Positions 53,913 to 63,002 of a stretch of DNA of 64,000 nucleotides are shown piece after piece (position 1 is the first letter of the stretch; every line of letters begins with the position of its first letter). The position numbers and the translations under genes were made by a program. Under the pieces are notes generated by a model. It ran no database searches. It was not told where the DNA came from and saw only the letters and a list, made by a program, of their open reading frames with translations. The stretch lies in assembly GCA_958446835.1 (NCBI GenBank), contig CAUCXT010000006.1, positions 29,268 to 93,267 on the forward strand, given 5' to 3'. The DNA comes from an uncultured Eubacterium sp. Lineage in GTDB: Bacteria > Bacillota > Clostridia > Lachnospirales > Lachnospiraceae.

Positions 53913-55001
53913 ATGGGAAAGATTATTTTGACGGGCGACAGACCTACCGGAAGACTTCATATAGGTCATTATGTGGGTTCACTTAAACGAAGAGTTGAGC
54001 TTCAGAACTCAGGTGAGTTCGAGAAGATTTTCATAATGATTGCCGATGCACAGGCGCTCACGGATAATGCCGACAATCCGGAGAAGGTAAGACAGAACAT
54101 TATAGAGGTTGCACTTGATTATCTCTCAGTCGGACTTGACCCGGCTAAATCAACCTTATTTATACAGTCACAGATTCCGGAGCTTACTGAGCTTACATTC
54201 TACTACAGCAATCTTGTCACAGTGTCGAGACTTCAGAGAAATCCTACAGTGAAGTCTGAGATACAGATGCGTGGTTTTGAGACGAGTATTCCTGTCGGAT
54301 TTTTCACTTATCCGATAAGCCAGGCTGCCGATATAACGGCATTCAAGGCGACTACGGTTCCTGTAGGTGAGGATCAGCTTCCTATGCTTGAGCAGACCAA
54401 GGAGATTGTGAGAAGCTTCAACAGAATATACGGCGATACGCTTGTTGAGCCTGAGATTCTTCTCCCGGATAACAAGGCATGCTTAAGACTTCCGGGTATC
54501 GACGGAAAGGCAAAGATGAGCAAATCGCTTGGCAACTGTATCTATCTTGCCGAGTCCGAGGCAGATGTAAAAGAGAAGATTATGAAGAATATGTACACCG
54601 ACCCGACACATATCAAGGTTGAGGATCCGGGACACATTGAGGGAAATATGGTATTCACATACCTTGACGCTTTCTGCAAGCCTGAGCACTTCGCAGAGTA
54701 CCTTCCGGACTACGCAAATCTTGATGAGCTCAAGGCTCACTACATGCGCGGCGGTCTTGGCGATGTCAAGGTCAAGAAATTCCTTATCAATGTGATGAAT
54801 GAGGAGTTAAATCCTATCCGTGCCAGAAGAAAAGAGTACGAGAAGGATATAGCCTATGTATATGAGGTGTTGAAAAAGGGCAGCGAGGCAGCAAGAGAGG
54901 TTGCCGCAAAGACACTTGACGATGTGAAGAACTCAATGAAGATAAACTATTTTGCAGATCAGGCACTTATCGATGAGCACATCAGAAAGTATCAGGGATA
55001 A
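53913..55001 (+). CDS. trpS: Tryptophanyl-tRNA synthetase
   Basis: 362 residues from ATG 53913, with GGAGGAG upstream; an earlier in-frame start at 53880 is unlikely. Class I motifs are HIGH at residues 16-19 and KMSKS in GKAKMSKSLGN. GEDQLPMLEQTKEIVR is the conserved trpRS motif. It charges tRNA-Trp. The 109-bp leader shows no T-box. Confidence 0.97.
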   Translation: MGKIILTGDRPTGRLHIGHYVGSLKRRVELQNSGEFEKIFIMIADAQALTDNADNPEKVRQNIIEVALDYLSVGLDPAKSTLFIQSQIPELTELTFYYSNLVTVSRLQRNPTVKSEIQMRGFETSIPVGFFTYPISQAADITAFKATTVPVGEDQLPMLEQTKEIVRSFNRIYGDTLVEPEILLPDNKACLRLPGIDGKAKMSKSLGNCIYLAESEADVKEKIMKNMYTDPTHIKVEDPGHIEGNMVFTYLDAFCKPEHFAEYLPDYANLDELKAHYMRGGLGDVKVKKFLINVMNEELNPIRARRKEYEKDIAYVYEVLKKGSEAAREVAAKTLDDVKNSMKINYFADQALIDEHIRKYQG

Positions 55002-55097
55002 TGGCAGAGATATAATTTCATAACCGGGCGGTATGGGGCTGCCCGGAGCGAAAATTATATAAATAAAAGCAACTATATTTTGAGGAGGTACATTGAA

Positions 55098-55733
55098 ATG
55101 GAAATCATTTCGGTAGCAGACAAGAGATTTAAAAAGTATGGAAAGGTTATCAGAAACATTGATTTTAGCCCATTGGTTGAGGCGATGAAGAATACAGAGG
55201 TACCTGAGGGCGTTGTGTATGAGCCGTCGGTTGAGAGCCTTGAGAGCCTTGAGGTCGCACAGGAGATCAAGAATAAGTTTTTCGGTGAGCTTCCTATACA
55301 GATTGGATACTGCAACGGACACAACCAGCTTTTAAATGCGGCTGAGTATCACAGAAGCTCAGAAATAAATGTTGCCGCGACAGACGCTATTCTTATTCTT
55401 GGAAATCTCTGGGATGTAGAGGATGACTTTACATACGATACAGCCAAGATGGAGGCATTCTTAGTTCCTGCAGGAACTGCTGTTGAGCTGTATGCCACAA
55501 CACTTCACTACGCACCATGCGGACCTGATAACAAGGGATTTCAGGTATCTGTAGTGCTTCCGAAGGGAACGAACTATGAGCTTACAACACAGCATGCCAA
55601 CTGTCCTGTATGTGGCGGTGAGGATGCGCTCATCACAGCTACCAACAAGTGGCTTATAGGACATGAGGAGGGTGGACTTCCTAAGGGAAGCTTTATCGGA
55701 CTCAAGGGAAAGAATCTTAATGTAGCAGAATAA
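55098..55733 (+). CDS. DUF4867 family protein
   Basis: 211 residues from ATG 55098 with GAGGAGG upstream. Cupin-like middle part (AFLVPAGTAVELYATTLHYA) and a late cysteine pair CPVCGG. The family is common in Lachnospiraceae next to sugar or carbohydrate genes and is predicted to be cupin-like; function unknown. Followed 13 bp later by a small gene. Confidence 0.8.
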   Translation: MEIISVADKRFKKYGKVIRNIDFSPLVEAMKNTEVPEGVVYEPSVESLESLEVAQEIKNKFFGELPIQIGYCNGHNQLLNAAEYHRSSEINVAATDAILILGNLWDVEDDFTYDTAKMEAFLVPAGTAVELYATTLHYAPCGPDNKGFQVSVVLPKGTNYELTTQHANCPVCGGEDALITATNKWLIGHEEGGLPKGSFIGLKGKNLNVAE

Positions 55734-55746
55734 GAGGTGGCATGCG

Positions 55747-55977
55747 GTGCGTACCATGCAGTTTAAGATGGAAAGACCGGGACAGGTGGAGGTCGGACAG
55801 ATAGTTGATATTACGGAGGGAAAGCTTCCGTCCAGCTTCTATTATACAATAGAGCCTGCTGTGGCGATGTCCGGCAATTATCGTCTTGCTGAAAGGCTTA
55901 TGGCGAGACAGGGAAAAGTGATTGATGTTGAGGAGACTCCGAGAGGATTCTTTGTGACATGTGAATTTAATGAGTGA
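55747..55977 (+). CDS. Small hypothetical protein
   Basis: 76 residues from GTG 55747, 8 bp after AGAGGTGG; ATG 55756 is an alternative. Beta-rich composition (QVEVGQIVDITEGKLPSSFY, GKVIDVEETPRGFFVTCEF). No family recognised. It follows the DUF4867 gene closely and ends before a terminator, so it is probably the last gene of that unit. Confidence 0.65.
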   Translation: MRTMQFKMERPGQVEVGQIVDITEGKLPSSFYYTIEPAVAMSGNYRLAERLMARQGKVIDVEETPRGFFVTCEFNE

Positions 55978-55979
55978 TG

Positions 55980-56026
55980 AAAAGGGCAGATATGGGAGAG
56001 TATCCCGTAGCTGCCCTTTTTCTTTT
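55980..56026 (+). terminator. Intrinsic terminator
   Basis: AAAGGGCAG / CTGCCCTTT with an inner GGGA..TCCC arm and a T-run. It abuts REP-like copy 3. Confidence 0.85.
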
Positions 56027-56055
56027 GGGACAGGGGTCTGACACCGGTGTCCCAA
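56025..56055. repeat. REP-like palindrome, copy 3
   Basis: TTGGGACA / TGTCCCAA arms around GGGGTCTGACACCGG. Consensus-like copy. Confidence 0.85.
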
Positions 56056-56193
56056 GCCGCCACAGCCTGCGCAGTCTCAAAATATTTGAGTTGTATCTTG
56101 ACATGCAGATTATATCATGTATAATAGTGGATGGTTTAGCGTCACTAAACTTTTTGTTTAATTATTTGCATTATATGATGGGAGGGACAGGCA

Positions 56194-56727
56194 GTGCGAA
56201 TCGGAAGTAAGATAAAAGAACTCAGAGTATTAAAAGGTCTTACGCAGGAAGAGCTTGCAGACAGGGCAGAGCTGTCGAAGGGTTTCATTTCACAGTTAGA
56301 ACGCGACCTTACTTCACCATCAATTGCGACCTTAGTGGATATTTTGCAGTGCCTTGGAACGGATCTTAAGACTTTCTTTGATGACACAGAGGATGACCGT
56401 GTTGTATTTAAAAAGGAAGATTATTTCGAAAAGACGGATACAGAGCTGCACAATGTAATTGAATGGATTATCCCGAATGCACAGAAGAACATAATGGAAC
56501 CGATAAGACTCACGCTTGAACCGGGCGGTTCTACCTACCCGGATAATCCGCATGAGGGCGAAGAATTCGGGTATGTGCTGTCGGGTTCGATAAGTATTAT
56601 TGTCGGGAATAAGAGATATAAGGCGAAAAAGGGTGAGTCATTCTATTTTGAGCCTAAGTATAAGCATTATATAGAGTCAAAGAGCGGAGCCGTCATTATA
56701 TGGGTAAGCTCACCGCCAAGCTTTTAA
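56194..56727 (+). CDS. HTH-cupin regulator (PuuR type)
   Basis: 177 residues from GTG 56194 with GGGAGGG upstream. An XRE-type HTH (ELRVLKGLTQEELADRAELS, GFISQLERD) fills the first 65 residues; a cupin sensor (PHEGEEFGYVLSGSISIIVG) follows. It lies 45 bp upstream of potA, so it is the likely polyamine-responsive regulator of the transport operon, as in many Firmicutes. Confidence 0.93.
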   Translation: MRIGSKIKELRVLKGLTQEELADRAELSKGFISQLERDLTSPSIATLVDILQCLGTDLKTFFDDTEDDRVVFKKEDYFEKTDTELHNVIEWIIPNAQKNIMEPIRLTLEPGGSTYPDNPHEGEEFGYVLSGSISIIVGNKRYKAKKGESFYFEPKYKHYIESKSGAVIIWVSSPPSF

Positions 56728-56772
56728 AGATATTTTCAGTATTCAGCTACTAAGTGGTATGGGAGGAAAAAC

Positions 56773-57816
56773 ATGAGCAACAAGATAATTGAGTTAAAGG
56801 GATTGACGAAGAACTTTGATGACCAGCAGGTACTTAAGGGTATCGACTTGAATATATATGAGAACGAATTTCTTACGCTTCTTGGTCCAAGCGGATGCGG
56901 TAAGACTACAATATTAAGAATAATAGCGGGCTTTGAAGAGCCGAGCAAGGGCGAACTGCTTTTTAACGGAATTGATATTTCCAAGGTTCCTCCTTATAAG
57001 AGAGAGATTAATACAGTTTTCCAGAAGTATGCTCTCTTTCCTTTCCTGAATGTCCATGACAATGTGGCATTCGGTCTTAACCTTAAGAAGGTAGACAAGT
57101 CTGTTGTAGACCAGAAGGTGAGCAGAATGCTTAAGCTTGTGGGACTTGAAGGCTTTGAAAAGAGGGATGTAACGCTTCTCTCCGGCGGACAGCAGCAGCG
57201 TGTCGCTATTGCGAGAGCCCTTGTAAATGAGCCGAAGGTGCTTTTGCTTGATGAGCCGCTTGGTGCCCTTGATGCGAAGCTCAGAAAAGAGATGCAGTTC
57301 GAGCTTAAGAAGATTCAGAAGGAAGTCGGAATCACATTTATTTTTGTAACGCATGATCAGGAGGAAGCACTTTCGATGTCGGATACCGTCGTTGTAATGA
57401 ACAATGGTGTCATTCAGCAGATAGGTTCCCCGGAGGATATCTACAATGAACCGGAGAACAGGTTTGTTGCGAATTTCATCGGAGATTCTAATATTATAGA
57501 GGGAAATATGATAAGGGATTGTCTTGTATGCTTCGATGGCATAGAGTTCCCTTGTGTTGATAAAGGCTTTAAGGACAACGAGGAGGTTGAGGTAGTACTT
57601 CGACCTGAGGATATAGATATAGTTGAGCCTGAGAAGAGCAAGCTGAAGGGAAAGGTTGCCTCCATCGTCTTTAAGGGTGTTCACTATGAGATTATCGTTA
57701 GAACCGACCGCCGTGATTACAAGATTCATACAACCGATTACCATGAGGTCGGAAAGGCTGTCGGACTCAGCTTCACGGATGAGGACATCCACGTAATGTA
57801 CACTATGGAAAACTAA
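56773..57816 (+). CDS. potA: Spermidine/putrescine ABC transporter ATP-binding protein
   Basis: 347 residues. Walker A GPSGCGKTT, signature LSGGQQQRVAIARAL, Walker B LLLDEPLGALD and the C-terminal TOBE-type domain (VVLRPEDIDIVEPEKS). It powers polyamine uptake. GGGAGG precedes the ATG. Second gene of the operon. Confidence 0.96.
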   Translation: MSNKIIELKGLTKNFDDQQVLKGIDLNIYENEFLTLLGPSGCGKTTILRIIAGFEEPSKGELLFNGIDISKVPPYKREINTVFQKYALFPFLNVHDNVAFGLNLKKVDKSVVDQKVSRMLKLVGLEGFEKRDVTLLSGGQQQRVAIARALVNEPKVLLLDEPLGALDAKLRKEMQFELKKIQKEVGITFIFVTHDQEEALSMSDTVVVMNNGVIQQIGSPEDIYNEPENRFVANFIGDSNIIEGNMIRDCLVCFDGIEFPCVDKGFKDNEEVEVVLRPEDIDIVEPEKSKLKGKVASIVFKGVHYEIIVRTDRRDYKIHTTDYHEVGKAVGLSFTDEDIHVMYTMEN

Positions 57817-57836
57817 TTTGGGACAGGGGAAATATT

Positions 57837-58664
57837 ATGAAGCAATTTAAAAATCTTGTAAGACCGTATCTTATATGGTCATTCATATTGATTGTTGTGC
57901 CTTTGTTTCTCATTGTGCTGTATTCGGTTACGACAGGGGGGAACAGCCTTGTAAATATCCAGTTTACCGGGGAGAATTTTAAAAAGATTTTTGAACCGGT
58001 TTACATGAATGTTTTTATACGTTCCTTCAAGTTAGGTGCAATCACCACGATAATAAGCCTCGTAGTCGGATACATGCTTGCGTATGTTATCTCAAGGTTC
58101 AGTGAGAAAGCGCAGAATATACTTATACTTGCGGTAACAATACCTACTTGGATCAATATGCTTCTGCGTACCTATGCGTGGATAAGCCTTCTTTCGGACA
58201 ACGGTATCATCAATTCGCTGCTCACGTTCCTTGGGCTTGACCCGGTTACGATGATGTACACGGATTTTTCGGTTATAATAGGTCTTGTGTGTGACCTGCT
58301 TCCGTTTATGGTCATACCCATTCACACCTCACTGGCTAAGATGGATCATTCGCTTATAGAGGCGGCTTATGACCTTGGAGCTAAGCCTGTAACGGCATTC
58401 TGGAAGGTAACATTCAAGCTTTCGATTCCTGGAGTTGTAAACGGAACGATAATGGTATTCCTGCTCTCTATATCGAGCTTTGTCATTCCGAAGCTTCTCG
58501 GAGGCGGACAGTATGTGCTTATAGGAAACCTTATTGAGGAACAGTTCATTTCCGTGGGCGACTGGAATTTCGGAAGTGCTATCTCTATGTTACTTGCAGT
58601 GGCAATTCTTATCATGATAAGAATTATGAAAAAAATCGATCCTGATGAGAATGGAGGTGCTTAA
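57837..58664 (+). CDS. potB: Spermidine/putrescine ABC transporter permease
   Basis: 275 residues with six membrane segments and the permease EAA-type loop EAAYDLGAKPVTAFWKVTF. The ribosome binding site AGGGGA lies in a truncated REP-like motif (TTGGGACAGGGG at 57818). 2 bp ahead of potC. Confidence 0.95.
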   Translation: MKQFKNLVRPYLIWSFILIVVPLFLIVLYSVTTGGNSLVNIQFTGENFKKIFEPVYMNVFIRSFKLGAITTIISLVVGYMLAYVISRFSEKAQNILILAVTIPTWINMLLRTYAWISLLSDNGIINSLLTFLGLDPVTMMYTDFSVIIGLVCDLLPFMVIPIHTSLAKMDHSLIEAAYDLGAKPVTAFWKVTFKLSIPGVVNGTIMVFLLSISSFVIPKLLGGGQYVLIGNLIEEQFISVGDWNFGSAISMLLAVAILIMIRIMKKIDPDENGGA

Positions 58665-58666
58665 GC

Positions 58667-59503
58667 TTGAAGAAGCGTGGAAAGTTAGGCTCAATAATAT
58701 ATATAGCAATCTGCTTTGCATTTTTCTATATACCTATTATCGTGACCATGGTGTTCTCGTTCAACTCATCAAAGTCACTTACAAGATTCACGGGTTTCAG
58801 CCTTAAGTGGTATCAGGCACTTGTTGAGGACAGAAATATTATGAGTGCCGTCGGAGTATCACTTAGTATTGCCGTTATAGCAACAGCAGTGGCAACGATA
58901 CTTGGAACTATAACAGCCATCGGTCTTTCAAGAAACCGTAAGGTTGTCAAAGAATGGCTTATAAATGTCAACAATATTCCGATTATGAACCCGGAGATAG
59001 TTACGGCAATCGGACTTATGATTCTCTTCTCTTCAATGAAGATAGAGAGAGGCTATGTGACGATGCTTCTTGCACATATATGTTTTTGTACACCTTATGT
59101 GATAACGAGTGTCTATCCGAAGGTGAGAAGTCTTGACCCTAACCTTGCCAATGCGGCGATGGATTTGGGCGCGACACCGTTTCAGGCGTTAACTAAGGTT
59201 ATTGTGCCGATGATTAAGCCCGGAATATATGCAGGTATGCTCCTTTCGTTTACGATGTCGCTTGATGACTTCGTTATCTCCTACTTTGTAACCGGAAACG
59301 GAGTGGCAAATATCTCCATTGTCGTGTACAACATGACGAAGAGAACCAATCCTACAATCAATGCGTTGTCGGCGATTGTTATTGTAATTATTATAGTCAC
59401 GCTTCTTATCGTTAACCTTGTCCCGGAGGCAGTGAAAAAGAGACAGGGAAAAAAGGCTGAAAAGAATAAGAAGCTGATGCAGGAAAATGCAGAGTTAAAA
59501 TAG
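58667..59503 (+). CDS. potC: Spermidine/putrescine ABC transporter permease
   Basis: 278 residues from TTG 58667 with GGAGG 9 bp upstream. Six membrane segments; EAA-type loop NAAMDLGATPFQALTKVIVP. Partner of PotB. A 139-bp gap separates it from potD. Confidence 0.95.
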   Translation: MKKRGKLGSIIYIAICFAFFYIPIIVTMVFSFNSSKSLTRFTGFSLKWYQALVEDRNIMSAVGVSLSIAVIATAVATILGTITAIGLSRNRKVVKEWLINVNNIPIMNPEIVTAIGLMILFSSMKIERGYVTMLLAHICFCTPYVITSVYPKVRSLDPNLANAAMDLGATPFQALTKVIVPMIKPGIYAGMLLSFTMSLDDFVISYFVTGNGVANISIVVYNMTKRTNPTINALSAIVIVIIIVTLLIVNLVPEAVKKRQGKKAEKNKKLMQENAELK

Positions 59504-59642
59504 ATTTGAATAGAATGGAAAATTTAATTAAAATGTAAAATATACTGCCGGACATATAATGCGATTATATGGTTTAATATAAAAGCTATATTTTTATAAT
59601 ACTTGTATATATCGCAGCAAAATGGCAGGATGGAGGACTGAA

Positions 59643-60692
59643 ATGAAGAAGAAAATAGCAGCGTTAATATTATGTGTATGTATGGCGGCACTTGCCTTAA
59701 GCGGATGTGGCTCATCAGGAAAGAAAACTCTCAGAGTGTACAATGCCGGAGAGTACATTGACAAGACACTTTTAACAAAGTTTGAGAAGCAGTATAACTG
59801 CAAGGTGGTATACGAGACATTTGATTCTAATGAGTCACTTTACACAAAGGTTATGAGCGGAAGCAAGTACGATGTCCTTATTCCATCGGATTATATGATA
59901 GAAAGACTTATCAAGGAAAATTACCTTCAGCCGGTCGATTGGAGCCTTATAACCAACAAGGACAATATTATTTCGGATTTGTACGGAAGAAGCTTTGACC
60001 CGGAAAACACATACTCAGTACCTTATTTTTGGGGCTCTGTAGGTATCCTCTATGATAAGACGGTTGTATCTGAAGCGGATGCGAAGGAGGGCTGGAACCT
60101 TCTTTTAAATGAGAAGTACAAGGGTGACCTCTATATGTACGATTCAGAGAGAGATTCGTTTATGATAGCACTCAAGGCACTTGGATATTCTATGAACACC
60201 AAGGATTATTCGGAGCTTGACGCAGCATATCAGTGGCTCTGCAACCAGAGAGACACCATGGATCCTGTATATGTAGGTGATGACGTTATCGACAACATGA
60301 TTTCCGGAAACAAGTCAATTGCGGTTGTGTACTCAGGTGATGCTGCTTATATTATGTCAGAGAACGAGAATCTTGCATATATTGAGCCGGAGCAGGGAAC
60401 CAACATCTGGTGCGACTGTATGGTCATCACAAAGGACTGCACAGACACAGAGCTTGCTCATCAGTTTATGAACTTCATGCTTGATGAGGAAAACGCTCTT
60501 GCCAATACCGAGGAAGTCGGATATTCTTCACCGGTTAAGTCTGCATTTGAGGCAATGCAGGAGGATGCTTACAAGGGTATAAGCGCTTATGTTACAAGAG
60601 TCGGATATGATAAGGATGAAGTATTCGCATATCAGGAGACAGAAATTAAGTCATATTGTGCAGACCTTTGGACGAAGGTGAAGGCACACTAG
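59643..60692 (+). CDS. potD: Spermidine/putrescine-binding lipoprotein
   Basis: 349 residues from ATG 59643, with GGAGG upstream. Lipoprotein signal with lipobox LSGC (LALSGCGSSGKK), then a periplasmic-binding fold with KYDVLIPSDYMIERL and FYPLA-like wall of the ligand site. It captures polyamines outside the membrane for PotABC. A perfect hairpin follows. Confidence 0.95.
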   Translation: MKKKIAALILCVCMAALALSGCGSSGKKTLRVYNAGEYIDKTLLTKFEKQYNCKVVYETFDSNESLYTKVMSGSKYDVLIPSDYMIERLIKENYLQPVDWSLITNKDNIISDLYGRSFDPENTYSVPYFWGSVGILYDKTVVSEADAKEGWNLLLNEKYKGDLYMYDSERDSFMIALKALGYSMNTKDYSELDAAYQWLCNQRDTMDPVYVGDDVIDNMISGNKSIAVVYSGDAAYIMSENENLAYIEPEQGTNIWCDCMVITKDCTDTELAHQFMNFMLDEENALANTEEVGYSSPVKSAFEAMQEDAYKGISAYVTRVGYDKDEVFAYQETEIKSYCADLWTKVKAH

Positions 60693-60731
60693 TCATTGGC
60701 GCCATTTGGGGCGGTGGCTTCGGTAACGGAA

Positions 60732-60784
60732 ATACAATTAAAGGAGAACATGCTGTTTGTGGCAGGTTCTCCTTTAATTGTATA
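60732..60784 (+). terminator. Perfect 18-bp hairpin after potD
   Basis: ATACAATTAAAGGAGAAC / GTTCTCCTTTAATTGTAT with no mismatches, followed by a T-rich but not pure T-run. Likely terminator of the pot operon. Confidence 0.75.
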
Positions 60785-61089
60785 TTTATTAGATAATTGC
60801 GAAATGTACGGCAGTCATACACTTCGTTTCGCAAACACCTATATATTTATGGTATGACAGAAAATGTTATTGGAACATACATTCCTTATTTTCTTGATAA
60901 AAAAATGAAAAATGGTCAATTTTTTATTGATAAAAGATTCGCGGAGTAATATAATAAGCATATACATAAAGTGTATCTGTTCATAGCAGGGAAAGGTGGA
61001 TTGGCTCTGAGCGGTTACATAAAGGTATACATGCGGAATGGTGAGAAAACATCCGCACTCATATTATTTAAGGGGAAGGGAAAATTACT
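60785..61089 (+). other. Region between pot operon and HMA gene, with an inverted repeat
   Basis: 305 bp, AT-rich, no gene. An inverted repeat GCGGAATG / CATCCGC at 61033-61056 lies 34 bp before the HMA gene and could be an operator or leader hairpin. Confidence 0.4.
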
Positions 61090-61308
61090 ATGAATAAGAC
61101 GTACAATATTTCAGTAGACTGTATCAATTGTGCAAATACTATGGAGGATATTGCCAACAACACGCCGGGAGTTATGGATGCTTCTGTCAGCTTTATGACT
61201 CAGAAGATGGATGTCGAGTTCGAGGACGGACAGGATGATAAAAAGGTAATGGCAGAGGTGTTAAGGGCTTGTAAGGAAGTAGAGCCGGATTGTAAGATTG
61301 AATTCTGA
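61090..61308 (+). CDS. Small HMA-domain (heavy-metal-associated) protein
   Basis: 72 residues, one ferredoxin-like HMA domain with CINC (DCINCANTMEDI) at residues 11-14 matching the metal-binding CxxC. Metal-transport ATPases usually carry this domain; here it is free-standing, so it may be a metallochaperone. The usual M preceding the CxxC is absent (VDCINC). No ATPase is nearby. A REP-like palindrome follows 4 bp after the stop. Confidence 0.85.
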   Translation: MNKTYNISVDCINCANTMEDIANNTPGVMDASVSFMTQKMDVEFEDGQDDKKVMAEVLRACKEVEPDCKIEF

Positions 61309-61311
61309 TTA

Positions 61312-61343
61312 TTTGGGACAGGGGGCTGGTCCCCTGTCCTAAA
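61312..61343. repeat. REP-like palindrome, copy 4
   Basis: TTTGGGACAGGGG / CCCCTGTCCTAAA, a more symmetric, shorter-cored variant with GCTGGT at the centre. Confidence 0.8.
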
Positions 61344-61564
61344 TAACGGCATTTGTCATAATTTTTATTTTTACCAAGCTGTATCATGTTTCTTCATTTT
61401 GATTTCAAATGGTGTCAAAATTGGCGTGAAAAGATATCTTAAATAGATGCAAATACAATGTATTCGAAGTTAGCTATTATGCAGCAGATGTTAGATTTAA
61501 GAAATAGCAAATGCTATAAGATTGGAAGTGTACAATCATATAACTGAAAATAATCAAATCCCAC

Positions 61565-61597
61565 AAAGCCTGTTAATAAAGGCTTTATATTTTTTTT
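61565..61597 (+). terminator. Intrinsic terminator upstream of hsp20
   Basis: AAAGCC / GGCTTT stem followed by an eight-base T-run. It insulates hsp20 from upstream transcription. Confidence 0.65.
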
Positions 61598-61606
61598 ATA
61601 ATTTTA

Positions 61607-61649
61607 TTAGCACTCACCTCTTGACATTGCTAATACTTAGGTGTATAAC
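61607..61649 (+). promoter_or_regulatory. CIRCE-like operator and promoter of hsp20
   Basis: TTAGCACTC, 9-nt spacer, CATTGCTAA: the left arm is a perfect CIRCE half, the right arm matches 7 of 9 positions of GAGTGCTAA. TTGACA (61621-61626), 17-nt spacer, TATAAC (61644-61649) overlaps it. HrcA is the known CIRCE repressor; no hrcA is in the window. The transcript would have a ~150-nt leader. Confidence 0.7.
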
Positions 61650-61802
61650 GTACTCAGAACAAAGGAAAGGAACAAAGAAAGGTAAATAAAAGAATTGAAA
61701 CTACCTTGATGTTCCTGAAACATCCCGGTTCCAAAAATAAAATAACCAAGAAAACAAGGTAATGAAATTTAGGTTTGTTTTTATGAAAAGGAGAGATGAC
61801 TT

Positions 61803-62243
61803 ATGTTAATGCCTAGTATTTTTGGAGAGAACTTATTTAATGATGACTGGATGGACTTTGGATTCCCAGAGGTTGACAAGGCTCTGTATGGTAAGCATGC
61901 GGGTAATGTAATGAAGACGGATGTAAAGGAGACTGATGCAGGCTACGAAGTAGACATTGACCTTCCTGGATTTAAGAAGGATGAAATCAATGCAAAGCTT
62001 GAGAATGGTTACTTGACAATCAGTGCTGCTAAGGGTCTTGATAAGGACGAGCAGGACAAGAACGGCAAGTACATCAGAAGGGAGCGTTACGCAGGTTCAA
62101 TGAGCCGTAGCTTCTATGTAGGCGATGGTGTAACACAGGAAGATATCAAGGCTAAATACGAGGATGGTATTTTAAGACTTGTGGTTCCTAAAAAGGACGC
62201 CAAGGCTGTTGAGAACAATAGATATATAGCTATTGAAGGATAA
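61803..62243 (+). CDS. Hsp20/alpha-crystallin small heat-shock protein
   Basis: 146 residues. The alpha-crystallin domain begins MKTDVKETDAGYEVDIDLPG and ends with the A-x-x-x-n-GVL-type strand (YEDGILRLVVPKK); the usual IxI tail is replaced by RYIAIEG. It binds unfolding proteins to prevent aggregation. AAGGAGAG precedes ATG. Regulation by the CIRCE-like element fits its role. Confidence 0.95.
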   Translation: MLMPSIFGENLFNDDWMDFGFPEVDKALYGKHAGNVMKTDVKETDAGYEVDIDLPGFKKDEINAKLENGYLTISAAKGLDKDEQDKNGKYIRRERYAGSMSRSFYVGDGVTQEDIKAKYEDGILRLVVPKKDAKAVENNRYIAIEG

Positions 62244-62296
62244 CATCCTAAGTCGCAGTGCGGCAAGTACAGCATTGCAAAGTAACTTGTAAATTC

Positions 62297-62332
62297 CCCG
62301 GCTGTGGTTCGTCATATTGAACCACAGCTGGG
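62297..62332 (+). terminator. Hairpin after hsp20
   Basis: CCCGGCTGTGGTTC / GAACCACAGCTGGG, a 14-bp stem with one mismatch; weak A/T tail, so possibly an mRNA 3'-end stabiliser. Confidence 0.65.
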
Positions 62333-62379
62333 TGAAAAAGTAATTGCAAATAATATAATCATAGAAAGAAGCGATATAT

Positions 62380-62496
62380 ATGGATAAGAATCCAAAACAT
62401 CCGTTAAAGAAGAGAAAAGTTCAGCAGAAGGTTAACACTAATGTTGAGAATGAGGAGGAGCACAGCTCCGGGAAGCATAAAAAACATTACGAATAA
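62380..62496 (+). CDS. Small basic protein
   Basis: 38 residues, very rich in Lys, Glu and His (MDKNPKHPLKKRKVQQKVNT, ending GKHKKHYE). AGAAAGAAG lies at about 8-10 bp before the ATG. Flanking hairpins bound it, and it has no obvious stop-rich alternative frame. Family not recognised; nucleic-acid binding is possible from charge. Confidence 0.55.
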   Translation: MDKNPKHPLKKRKVQQKVNTNVENEEEHSSGKHKKHYE

Positions 62497-62546
62497 AATA
62501 TAATTATTTAGAATGATATAAAATTGAATATTGAGATGAATTTGCA

Positions 62547-62580
62547 GGCACCGCGGCGGAGATTGACGCGGTGCCTTTTT
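62547..62580 (+). terminator. Intrinsic terminator
   Basis: GGCACCGCG / CGCGGTGCC followed by TTTTT. Confidence 0.88.
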
Positions 62581-62625
62581 CGTGTGTGAGTGTAGGCATG
62601 ACGTGAGTGTGGTTGGAGTGTGGGC

Positions 62626-62654
62626 TGTTTGGACAGGGGTCTGGTACATGTCCA
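62626..62654. repeat. REP-like palindrome, copy 5
   Basis: TTTGGACA / TGTCCAAA arms with GGGGTCTGGTACA in the core; lacks one G of the usual GGGACA. Confidence 0.75.
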
Positions 62655-62717
62655 AAACCTGTTGCTTGTTAAACCATAAGCGTATAAATTTTATGCGAAA
62701 TTGTATCAAAGAGGATA

Positions 62718-62746
62718 TTGACATGTATGGTTTATTATGCTAATCT
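62718..62746 (+). promoter_or_regulatory. Promoter-like sequence upstream of the PD-(D/E)XK gene
   Basis: TTGACA, 17-nt spacer, TAATCT. The start codon is about 255 bp further; the leader between has short inverted repeats and no gene. Confidence 0.5.
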
Positions 62747-63002
62747 AAATGCAGAGCATATTTCTTGAAATTCTATACTTTATGGGGTTCCACACCTCAT
62801 AAGGTTCTATATTTCATATAACCGGTTTACGGTGAATATTCAGAGGTCTATGCTTGAAATCCAATTAACTTAGCAGGGGACAACTGATATCGCCAGCCGA
62901 TATTATATGAATAGATAACATAAGCGATGTGCAATGCTTATATATCAAGCACAGTCGGTTATGTTTATCAATATCTCCTGCACCACAACTACAGGAGGTA
63001 AA

